A stretch of DNA of 64,000 nt. Source: Xenorhabdus hominickii. GTDB taxonomy: Bacteria > Pseudomonadota > Gammaproteobacteria > Enterobacterales > Enterobacteriaceae. Below, one piece after another: positions 51,801-55,281 of this stretch. The stretch spans positions 199,425-263,424 of the forward strand of contig NZ_NJAI01000004.1 in the NCBI RefSeq assembly GCF_002632725.1, given 5' to 3'. The notes beneath the pieces were generated by a model, which made no database searches, had not been told where the DNA came from, and saw nothing but the letters and a program-made list of their open reading frames with translations. The translations under genes and the position numbers were made by a program. Within the stretch, counting starts at the first letter, position 1. Each line of letters opens with the position of its first letter.

Positions 51801-54132
51801 TGATATATTAGCTGGCTCAGTGCCTACATCTATGTTTACATCTGTGCCGACAATAATACTCGATAATCTCGACGTAACGCTGGCTGAACAACCGAACCAC
51901 AACCCGGAAGTACAAACGCTGACTTCCCATCATTTGGCTTATGTGAGCTACACGGCCAACTCCACCGGACAACCCAAAGGCGTAATGAGCATCCATCAAG
52001 CCCTATGCAATCACTTATTATGGTTTGTCCACGATATTGTAACACCACCGTTGGTAGCGGCGTTGCAAACCCACATCAGTTTCATCGATTCAATAACCGG
52101 AGCACTGGGCGTTTTATCAGCCGGTGGCAAATTGGTGGTTCTCGATGAGCATCACGTCAAAGATATGACTTATTTCAGTTCGGGGTTGTACCGCACCAAT
52201 GTTAACTACCTAATGGTTGTACCTTCGCTATTGAAACTCCTCATGCAGGGTGATGGCCTGGAATCAATCAAAACTTTAGTTTGCAGTGGGGAAAAACTGG
52301 CACCAGAGTTAGCCCGGCAAGTGATGATAAAATATCCAGAAATTCGTTTGTTGAATTTCTACGGTGCGCCCGAAATCAGCGGTAATGCAATTTGGTATGA
52401 ATACCGCTCCGCGGCCGATGTACCGGATGTTTCAATGATTGGCCGGCCACTGCCAAATATTCAAGCCTATATTCTCGACGCACATAAACAGCCTGTTCCT
52501 CTGAGCGTCATAGGAGAAATTTATATTGCTGGTGTCGGCGTTGCTCGTGGTTATCTGAATCGTCCGGAACTGACAGCCGAACGTTTCCTTGCTGATCCTT
52601 TCAGCACCGAACCAGACGCTCGCATGTATAAAACGGGTGATCTGGGACGCTGGCATTCCGATGGAAATATTGAGTATTTGGGGCACAATGACGTTCAGAT
52701 CAAACTACATGGTCTCTGTATCGAACCGGGTGAAATAGAAACCCATCTCACCCAATGCCACGGGGTGAGCGAAGCCGTGGTACTCGCTCGCGAAGACCTG
52801 TCCGGTGAAAAACGTCTGGTAGCCTATCTGCTCTCTAAACCAAACGCTGTACTGAAACCAACCGAATTGCGTCAACAGCTCGCGCTACATCTTGCTGACT
52901 ATATGATCCCCAGCGCTTTTATGATACTCGATGTTTTCCCACTGACACCCAATGGTAAACTCGACTATCAGGCACTGCCGGCGCCGGATCAATCTGCAAT
53001 AATGACACGCCGTTATGCCGCCCCAGAGGGTGAAATCGAAACCGAACTGGTCAAAATTTGGCAAGCATTACTGGGATTGGATCGTATTGGCCGCCATGAT
53101 AATTTCTTCGAGCTGGGGGGACATTCATTGATAGCAATACGGTTGCTGACTTGTATGCAGAAACAAAATATGGAAGTTTCGTTGGCGATGTTGTTTTCTC
53201 ACCCAATTCTGAGCGAACTGGCTTTAGCCGTGAATAAACGCACTTTCCATGGACGTACTTTTCATGGACGTATCTTTCATGAACGGACAGGCCAATCCGT
53301 CTCCGTTTTCGATGGTAATCCTGTGCCATTAAGCCCAGCGGGAAACTTACCTCCCCTGTTCTGCATTCCAGGCGCTGGTGCTAGCGCTTCCAGCCTGCTT
53401 GAGTTTGCCCTGTCGTTCCCGTCACATCTGAGCATTTATGCTTTGCAGGCTCGCGGACTGATAGATCCCCTGCGCCCACCGCATACCAGCGTTGAAGGAG
53501 CCGCCCGTGATTATATTAGAGCGATACGCCAAATACAGCCCAAAGGCCCTTATCACGTATTGGGACACTCTTTCGGAGGCAAGATTGCTTTCGAGATAGC
53601 CCTACAACTACAGGCACAAGGAGAACAGGTCGCAGATCTGATCCTCATTGATACCACAGCGCCCGATCCGCAAGATTGTGCGCCTAAATCGTTCAATTAT
53701 ACCGGAACACTGCTCGAGTTAATTAAAATCTACAACATGTTACTTGACCAACCACTGCCACTCACGAGGCAAGATTTTGAAGGTCAGAAACACAGTGAAC
53801 AACTCCGGTATCTGCACCAAGCCCTGATACGCACCGGACTTTTCACAGCCAATTCACCGATATCCATGTTGCAGGGGATCGTCCAAGTCATGCAAGCCAA
53901 TCTGAATACGTGCTATACGCCTCGTGACCGTTATCAAGGTCTTGTCCATTTGATCAATGCAAAAGAGGGGAATAAGGAAGAAACTGAAATTAATTCCACC
54001 CGATGGCAAACACATGTGGTTCAGCTAAGCACGATGCTGGTGGAAGGAAACCATATGACCATGTTGTCCATACCTAACGTCAAACCCTTTGTCGATGTGC
54101 TATGGCAAAAATTGAGTTATACGAAAAAGTAA
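36802..54132 (+). CDS. Five-module non-ribosomal peptide synthetase with TE
   Basis: One gene encoding about 5776 aa with domain order C1-A1-T1-C2(dual C/E)-A2-T2-C3-A3-T3-C4(dual)-A4-T4-C5(dual)-A5-T5-TE. I set the start at the ATG at 36802 (MSYDHD), 7 nt after GGGA; the frame opens at 36625 with unrelated residues. All five T domains have LGGHS with the phosphopantetheine Ser (residues 1038, 2146, 3236, 4335, 5442). The first C domain precedes A1, as in synthetases that N-acylate the first residue. Hand-read codes suggest Thr, aliphatic, Asn-like, aliphatic, unusual. With three dual C/E domains the inferred product is acyl-D-Thr-L-X-D-Asn-D-X-Y, released or cyclised by the TE. No MbtH, transporter or tailoring gene is adjacent. 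I cannot match it to a known compound. Confidence 0.95.
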   Translation: MSYDHDRTTEIVLSLDSSNSLVSYPLSSPQQVIWFDQIIRPDSSNYNIGFFLCIEGALDEALFTRAFDAVVCRHDAMRLYFINTLGLPQQEVAKRPNASMVIHDFSPYPDAETQARQYIDAMFMHQFHLDSNLWCSELLRVSDTRRYWLFCCHHLISDGISTNLLITDSIDAYNCLLKGETFYEPAPSYLDFVADDLNYLASKRYSYDLQFWFTRYQNLPPPLIQPKTPNQSSPSESTKPICWLIDKALFKRIEKTMAEQGLSVLNFMYTALVSYFTRVSDTNEIVIGVPMHNRKNARQKRTMGMFTSVIPVGVTLSPGDTFLDVIHKAETELNRCYKHQRLPLTEINRHTRIQQKTGRTQLFDVTLSFEPFKSNLHIEGLNISKVETHRGKLYPLLVAIKQHIYTAPEEDEYQPTTIEFIYSTDYLSTEEVIAIQSRLAVLIEAALTNLDTPIVDLPILPESERQQVLTNFNATPSSQNTGADFPQHALIHQLFEAQVQRTPDAIAVVFEEQSLSYDELNRRANRLAHHLIALGVNPDDRIAICVERSLEMVVGLLGILKAGGAYVPLDPAYPTERLAYMLNDAAPIALLTQHTLIEKLNCPVPTLLLDNIGLYHEEPGSHPKIHAGDLTPHHLAYVIYTSGSTGQPKGVMVEHTNVTHLLAATQDRFQFNNKDVWTLFHSFAFDFSVWELWGALIYGGRLVVVSFDCARSPQMFYSLLCREQVTILNQTPSAFRQLIPAQDANSHTLRCIIFGGETLELHTLAPWIVRNPIQQTRLVNMYGITESTVHATYCELAGSDIMSGCRSPIGQPLPDLRTYLLDVHSQPVPIGVIGELHIAGAGIARGYLNRPELTAERFLPDPFSSDPDTRMYKTGDLARWLPDGHLEYVGRNDFQVKLRGFRIELGEIEAQLTQCFGVRDAVVLVHTEETEKKRLVAYLLTESNAKPEPTTLRKQLTPYLPEYMLPSAFVILDTFPLTPNGKLDRQALPLPDHTSVVTHSYEAPEGEIETTLAQLWQALLGIERIGRYDHFFELGGHSLMMVNLAEQLRRLGWSLDIRTLFATPILTDMVKTILTEQDNSTNFTAPPNLIPDGCTTITPDMLPLISLSQSEIDTIAAATPDGAANIQDIYPLVPLQEGILFHHLLQTQGDMYLLHSMFAFDTRAHLDTFLSTLQQLIDHHDILRTAVYWQGLSQPVQVVWRRASLHINTFVPSGELDVPTQLLAHIDPNQRCLDVNQAPLFSVDIARDPQQNEWLLALSFHHLISDHLTLELFIAEISEQMHNYVKNHHVENHRAKPLPPALPYRHFVAQTLSVPESVHEAYFHELLADVEVPTSPFGIRELLNEAKQVMEATQRLPPTLAKAIHTEARHQGVSPSVLFHVAWAQVLAHTSGQNDIVFGTVLLGRMQGGAGINRVLGLFINTLPVRISLSGNSAQTIVQAAHYSLTQLLEHEQASLTLAQRCSGIAPPLPLFCTLLNYRHSQEYRHNRAGVRSLWKGIRLLTTQERTNYPISLSVDDLGESFHLTTQAAKGIDPVRLNAYMITALEGLVMALKTLSQMPILNISILPTAERQQLLVEFNATQADFPQHMLIHQSLVHKQFEAQVQRNPDAIAVVFEAHSLSYRELNQRANRLAHHLISLGVHPDDHVAICVERSLEMVVGLLGILKAGGAYVPLDPAYPPQRLMYMLNDATPVALITHTGLVNILGNNVISMLAIPVLILDSPGSPVTEQPSHNPDSQSLGLMSHHLACVIYTSGSTGQPKGVMVEHRNIFRLIINNGFADIGPDDCIAHCASASFDAATWEIWAGLVHGARILLIPEKTLLEPASFGQCLSSEGVSALFLTTALFNQYVNSIASSLSGLRYLLFGGEQADIRPVIQLRKNYPPTHLLHMYGPTETTTFASAYEVPLSAGKYGKIPIGRPIANRQIYILDTQEQPVPLGVTGEIYIAGDGVTRGYLNRPDLTAERFLPDPFSNMPAARMYRTGDLGCWLADGNIEYLGRNDFQVKLRGFRIELGEIETKLMQCYGVREAVVIVRENKANQQHLVAYLLAEPNTELKPAKLRQQLVRHLAEYMIPSAFVTLDSFPLTPNGKLDRQALSAPDQTAFVTSGYADPINNMEMTLAEIWQTLLGVEKVGRYDHFFELGGHSLLAIQLSARVRQKLAREMPLQQLFTHPILADLAVVITDASKIDSTLIPVAERSQPIPLALAQQRLWFLAQLDPASSLAYHTVVVLRLNGHLDLNAFTTALDRLVARHEILRTHFILIDEHPCQQIAPADCGFALNYQDLRSLTATEQQYRLTGLMEHDRSTPFDFAHNPLIRGQLLQLADEEHILLFTQHHIISDGWSSRILFRELGAFYRMTLEGLEDPLPPLPIQYADYAVWQREWLRDEILTAQRDYWRMQLQGIPGLLKLPTDYPRPPEQRYIGSQVPVHLDINTMTAIKALGKRQGTTLFMTLLAAWAVVLARMSGQNDIVIGTPVANRHHRELEDLIGFFVNTLPLRIELASCNTVTELLAHIRERTLAAYDHQDLPFEQVVDALQPIRSLSYSPIFQVMLALDNTPLQPVELSGLSVSLIEQTQLRTHFDLKLSLTETAEDLHGHLEYSVDLFDHATIERMVGYFTHLLTAMATDEMQTIHHLSMLPATERQHLLVDFNAPQTTQNNGADFPQEVLIHQLFEAQVQRTPESIAVIFGEQSLSYRELNQRANRLAHHLIAQGVRPDDRIALCTERSLDMMVGLLGILKAGAAYIPLDPAYPAERLAYMLNDAKPVLLLTQTGLIDIADCHIPAIMLDDLEPLMPASAPIHDPDIQALGLTSHHLAYVIYTSGSTGQPKGVMVEHRGVCNYLQWALDYGLTEQQQDGIVSSPLAFDATITSLYLPLLCGGKLRLLHDGQELAELLPALLSMDSGALVKITPSHLSAMGLALKATGQPCPAHCFVVAGDTLPHSTVALWRELSPESRIINEYGPTETVVGCTIFDTNHPSRFVDSVPIGQPIANTQIYILDAGGQPAPLGVKGEIHIGGVGVARGYLNRPELTAERFLPDPFASDPNVRMYKTGDLARWLPDGNIEYLGRNDFQVKLRGFRIELGEIEARLNQCRGVREAIVLACEGIVITSEDTVIARENIDHKNTPDEKRLVAYLLTDPGVVLVPTELRQQLVPYLPEYMLPSAFVTLDAFPLTPNGKLDRQALPLPDQASVVIRDYEPPVGELETTLAEIWQALLGLEHIGRHDQFFELGGHSLMIVSLIEKIRRLGWTLDIRTVFAKPVLAEMAQAILTKQNNATTFIVPPNRIPDGCNAITPEMLTLISLSQSEIDTIAATLPNGAANIQDIYPLVPLQEGILFHSLLQAQGDTYLLRNVLAFDNRAYLDNFLSALQQVIDRHDILRTAICWQGLNQPAQVVWRQASLPINTFTPSDIFMPNSEKDVLSQLLAHTDPNQRRLDLNQAPLFSVDIAYDPQLDEWLLVLCFHHLVSDHMTLELLIAEISELLHNHNTHLSTAQPYRNFVAQTLSVPASTHEAYFREILVGMDKPTAPFDVLDVRSEGKQITEASQPLAPALATAIRIQARTQGVSPSVLFHVAWAQVLAKLCGQNDVVFGTVLQGRMQGCASNERVLGLFINTLPMRFSLAENSVQTIVQTTHHNLTQLLGHEQAPLSLAQQCSGIATNLALFSTLLNYRHDQPEHTRIQWEGIRLLTVQERTNYPISLSVNDLSEEFHLVTQAVTGIDPARLNAYMTTALTSLVNALETAPKTPIMNISILPATEYQQMLVDFNTTQADFPQDALIHQLFEAQVQRNPDAIAVIFKNQSLSYHELNYRANQLAHYLIALGVQPDDRVALCAERSPAMVVGLLAILKAGGAYVPLDPTYPTKRLAYMLNDAAPIALLVQKNLVDRLASSVPTVLIEAVFPDTQEPAVSHLSAIKAQPTHNPDRQALGLTSRHLAYVIYTSGSTGQPKGVMVEHRNVVCLITNNGFADISPEDCIAHCANISFDATTWEVWAGLIHGARILLIPEKTLLEPTTFGQCLSSEGVSALFLTTALFNQYASLIASSLSGLRYVLFGGEQADIRPVIQLRSNFPPTHLLQVYGPTEATTFATAYEVPLTAGEGGKIPIGSPIANTRIYILDAQSQPVPFGVAGEIHIAGAGVARGYLNHPELTAECFLTDPFASDPNTRMYKTGDLGRWRPDGNIEYLGRNDFQVKLRGFRIEPGEIEMRLTQCHGVCEALVLVREDEPNQKRLVAYVQPQSGIELVPAELRQQLALHLAEYMLPSAFIMLEKFPLTPNGKIDRQALPAPNQTAIVTHGYESPIGEIETTLAQIWQTLLGLEHVGRHDHFFELGGHSLMIISLIERLRNQRLALSIRTVFDTPVLAGMAQAILAEQDSTATFIVPPNRIPDGCTAITPDMLTLITLSQREIDAITATIPNGAANIQDIYPLAPLQEGILFHHSLQTQGDTYLLYSLLAFDTRERLDTFLTALQQIINRHDILRTSVCWLGLSQPVQVVWRQASLRINTFVPSSEEDAPAQLLAHIDPNQHCIDMTQAPLLTADIAHDAKQSEWLLALRSHHLICDHLTQDLIVVEINELLYQRVKSHFFEKKYVKNQRTEHLPPALPYRNFIAQTLHVPASAHEAYFREMLTGINVPTAPFGMLDIYRGDRQITEDRKSLDATLASTIRTQTRHQGVSPSVLFHVAWALVLAKLSGQEDVVFGTILLGRMRENAGIDRGLGLFINTLPIRISLAGLDAQNVIQTTFRHLITLLEHEQAPLALAQRCSSVPPSLPLFNALLNYRHIQSEEIIFTWEGIRWLAGHERSHYPIDLSVDDLGEGFRLIAQTVESIEPDRLNAYMTTALTGLVNALETKSQQPILNLSIIPACERQQILVEFNTTHASQNTEVVFPQQALVHQLFEAQATHHPEATAVVCGEQALSYGELNRRANGLAHYLIAQGVRPDDHVAICVEHNVEMVVGLLAILKSGGAYVPLDPTYPAERLAYMLNDVTPVILLIQSAQVDILAGSVPTSMFTSVPTIILDNLDVTLAEQPNHNPEVQTLTSHHLAYVSYTANSTGQPKGVMSIHQALCNHLLWFVHDIVTPPLVAALQTHISFIDSITGALGVLSAGGKLVVLDEHHVKDMTYFSSGLYRTNVNYLMVVPSLLKLLMQGDGLESIKTLVCSGEKLAPELARQVMIKYPEIRLLNFYGAPEISGNAIWYEYRSAADVPDVSMIGRPLPNIQAYILDAHKQPVPLSVIGEIYIAGVGVARGYLNRPELTAERFLADPFSTEPDARMYKTGDLGRWHSDGNIEYLGHNDVQIKLHGLCIEPGEIETHLTQCHGVSEAVVLAREDLSGEKRLVAYLLSKPNAVLKPTELRQQLALHLADYMIPSAFMILDVFPLTPNGKLDYQALPAPDQSAIMTRRYAAPEGEIETELVKIWQALLGLDRIGRHDNFFELGGHSLIAIRLLTCMQKQNMEVSLAMLFSHPILSELALAVNKRTFHGRTFHGRIFHERTGQSVSVFDGNPVPLSPAGNLPPLFCIPGAGASASSLLEFALSFPSHLSIYALQARGLIDPLRPPHTSVEGAARDYIRAIRQIQPKGPYHVLGHSFGGKIAFEIALQLQAQGEQVADLILIDTTAPDPQDCAPKSFNYTGTLLELIKIYNMLLDQPLPLTRQDFEGQKHSEQLRYLHQALIRTGLFTANSPISMLQGIVQVMQANLNTCYTPRDRYQGLVHLINAKEGNKEETEINSTRWQTHVVQLSTMLVEGNHMTMLSIPNVKPFVDVLWQKLSYTKK
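36880..40020 (+). other. NRPS module 1: starter C - A(Thr) - T
   Basis: C1 has an intact HHLISDG active site (His at residue 153). As the first domain of the protein it has no upstream carrier in cis, so it probably loads an acyl group or meets a partner in trans. A1 has YTSGSTGQPKG at residue 640. Aligning by eye to GrsA gives the code D-F-W-N-I-G-M-V-H-K, the established threonine code. T1 carries its Ser at 1038 and is followed by a dual C/E domain, so Thr is likely epimerised. The Thr hydroxyl is a possible lactonisation point. Confidence 0.8.
40070..43340 (+). other. NRPS module 2: dual C/E - A(aliphatic) - T
   Basis: C2 has the extra N-terminal motif HHLLQTQGD (residue 1142), which marks dual condensation/epimerisation domains, and the main motif as HHLISDH (1261) with His in place of the usual Gly. 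A2 (core at 1752) reads D-A-W-F-L-G-M-T-F-K, combining features of Leu and Ile/Val codes; Leu-like aliphatic is my best guess. T2 (Ser 2146) is of the type preceding ordinary L-specific C domains, so this residue should stay L. Confidence 0.72.
43380..46620 (+). other. NRPS module 3: LCL-type C - A(Asn-like) - T
   Basis: C3 is the classical type (LALAQQRLWFLAQLDP; HHIISDG at residue 2336) and lacks the dual-domain N-terminal motif. A3 (core at 2821) reads D-A-T-K-V-A-E-V-G-K, nearest to Asn codes (D-L-T-K-x-G-E-V-G-K), with Ala for Leu and Ala for Gly. T3 (Ser 3236) is followed by a dual C/E domain. Confidence 0.72.
46650..49920 (+). other. NRPS module 4: dual-type C/E (altered) - A(aliphatic) - T
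   Basis: C4 resembles C2 but its epimerisation motif reads HSLLQAQGD (residue 3340): the second His is Ser. The condensation motif HHLVSDH (3465) is intact. A4 (core at 3941) reads D-A-W-F-L-G-V-T-F-K, one position from A2, and is very similar to A2 over the whole recognition core. T4 (Ser 4335) precedes another dual domain. Confidence 0.72.
49950..53235 (+). other. NRPS module 5: dual C/E - divergent A - T
   Basis: C5 has HHSLQTQGD (residue 4439) and HHLICDH (4558). A5 is aberrant: core A3 is YTANSTGQPKG instead of YTSGSTG (5050), the A5 region reads YGAPEIS instead of YGPTE, and core A8 reads GHNDVQIKLHGLCIEPGEIE where the sister domains have GRNDFQVKLRGFRIE. The code position that is normally Asp235 appears to be Ile, with Asp at 236 (approximate reading I-D-T-M-V-S-F-G-N-K). 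Loss of Asp235 is typical of domains for beta-amino or other non-alpha-amino substrates; inactivity is the alternative. T5 has its Ser at 5442. Confidence 0.6.
53242..53286 (+). repeat. Three 15-bp tandem repeats in the T5-TE linker
   Basis: Units ACTTTCCATGGACGT, ACTTTTCATGGACGT and ATCTTTCATGAACGG (53242, 53257, 53272) encode TFHGR-TFHGR-IFHER in the flexible linker before the TE. Being in frame, copy-number change would alter linker length without breaking the protein. Confidence 0.8.
53330..54129 (+). other. NRPS C-terminal thioesterase domain
   Basis: A type I TE of the alpha/beta-hydrolase fold: LPPLFCIPGAGASASS oxyanion region, nucleophile Ser5590 in GHSFGGKIAFE, Asp5617 in LILIDTTAPD, and His5751 in EGNHMTML. 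The triad is complete, so chain release is expected. Whether it hydrolyses or macrocyclises cannot be read from sequence. It is linked to T5 by a short repeat-containing spacer (53242-53286). Confidence 0.85.
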
Positions 54133-54144
54133 AAAATAACACGC

Positions 54145-54178
54145 CATGAGGCATGGCCGTTCAAGGGAATGCCTCATG
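54145..54178 (+). terminator. Hairpin after the NRPS gene
   Basis: CATGAGGCAT (54145-54154) and ATGCCTCATG (54169-54178) form a 10-bp stem with a 14-nt loop 12 bp after the NRPS stop. The U-tract is weak (TTAACAATCTG). It is the likely end of the NRPS transcript. Confidence 0.65.
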
Positions 54179-54343
54179 TTAACAATCTGTATTAAGTTAC
54201 CAATATCACCAATGTACCATAAACAACCAGTCTGCCATTTTCCAATTTTAGACAATAATCAGCCAAGTGAAGCAGTTATCATCGTGAGTGATACCAATAA
54301 GCACCTTGCCACATGCGGCCAACACAGACAACTTACAATTGAT

Positions 54344-54366
54344 TTAGAGCCTATCTCAGTAGGCCC
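54344..54366 (-). terminator. Hairpin TTAGAGCCTA-n6-TAGGCCC, probable terminator
   Basis: Second copy of the hairpin seen at 2877-2898, here 13 bp beyond the stop of the minus-strand GNAT-like gene. Stem bases are the same and the loop differs (TCTCAG against ACCAC). Confidence 0.45.
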
Positions 54367-54379
54367 TTAGTGTACATTT

Positions 54380-55087
54380 TTATGTAAGACGATATTTATT
54401 ATTCGCTAATTTCCATCTGTGACTTTCCGCCGGATTTAGCTCCATATCTCCCGAACTCATATCAACAAAGCCGATGTTAGAAAAAACCTGTTGCACATCA
54501 CCGAGCGGCATTATTATCAACCGGCCTCCTCTGTTTAGCTCTTTTGATTTATTTACCACATGTTCTATCAATAGAATACCACCATCTTTGAGACCGCAAT
54601 GTGTTGCTAACACAACGATTTCAGGAGATTCAGAAGATTCAGAAGATTCAGAAGATTCAGAAGATTCAGAAGATTCAGAAGATTCAGAAGATGATAATGT
54701 ATAAGACAATATCAAAACACCAACAGGAGCACTTCTAAAATAAGCGATAAAACAGTGATATTTTTTATCAGTATTGTATTTGATATCTTGTAATATATTC
54801 AGCCCCATTCCAAACATATCCACAACACAATAGCAGCGGTTATTCCATTTTACCTGCTCTTCATCCAAGGTTTCATTTTTACCGGGTATATATTCCCAGC
54901 CATCTTTTTTTATTTTCGTTTTCATTCCATTAATAATAATTAATGCTTTTGATGGAGAAACTTCCCTTATATTTAGAGATAGTCTATCCATAATATTAAA
55001 CGATATATGGGGGCTAGATTCCCATCGGGTTAACGTATCAGGAGTATATGGCTTATTGATATTAAAAGATTTTGATCTTGATTTCAT
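54380..55087 (-). CDS. Hypothetical GNAT-like protein with Ser/Glu repeat tract
   Basis: A 235-aa protein I do not recognise as a named family. The C-terminal half looks like a GNAT acetyltransferase: CFIAYFRSAPVGVLILSYT, then ATHCGLKDGGILLIEHVVNKSKELNRG in the acetyl-CoA-loop and helix position, then PLGDVQQVFSNIGF, which resembles the FYxxxGF ending. The acetyl-CoA signature (Q/RxxGxG/A) is weak, so this is tentative. Between the two strands sits an Ser-Ser-Glu tract (about residues 133-154) encoded by seven perfect 9-bp repeats. No signal peptide. It faces the NRPS convergently; a role in its biosynthesis or self-resistance is conceivable but unsupported. Confidence 0.55.
   Translation of the reverse strand: MKSRSKSFNINKPYTPDTLTRWESSPHISFNIMDRLSLNIREVSPSKALIIINGMKTKIKKDGWEYIPGKNETLDEEQVKWNNRCYCVVDMFGMGLNILQDIKYNTDKKYHCFIAYFRSAPVGVLILSYTLSSSESSESSESSESSESSESSESPEIVVLATHCGLKDGGILLIEHVVNKSKELNRGGRLIIMPLGDVQQVFSNIGFVDMSSGDMELNPAESHRWKLANNKYRLT
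54627..54689. repeat. Seven perfect 9-bp tandem repeats (GATTCAGAA)
   Basis: 63 bp of uninterrupted GATTCAGAA units inside the GNAT-like gene, encoding Ser-Glu-Ser triplets on its strand. Each unit is three codons, so slippage changes length but not frame. Preceded by a degenerate partial unit (CAGGA). Confidence 0.95.
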
Positions 55088-55281
55088 ATCATTCTCCTCT
55101 GATTATCAATTTGAAAGATAGGGGCGGTAACCAATATAAAATACCTCTTAATACATTATTAAAATACGTTGTTCTGGATCTTGCTATGGGTATCATGGCA
55201 CCTCCCAAAATAACAATATGTGAAAGTAGCAATATATGAAAACAACAATATCCAACAATTTATTCAGAGGAGTAACTGAAG

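Noticed and set aside
54146-54370. Possible 74-aa gene between the NRPS and the GNAT-like gene
   Set aside because: It spans the NRPS terminator hairpin and the second hairpin at 54344, has no recognisable family and no good ribosome-binding site.
54627-54689. CRISPR-like array
   Set aside because: Units are 9 bp, directly adjacent and in frame within a gene, with no spacers, so it is a coding microsatellite.
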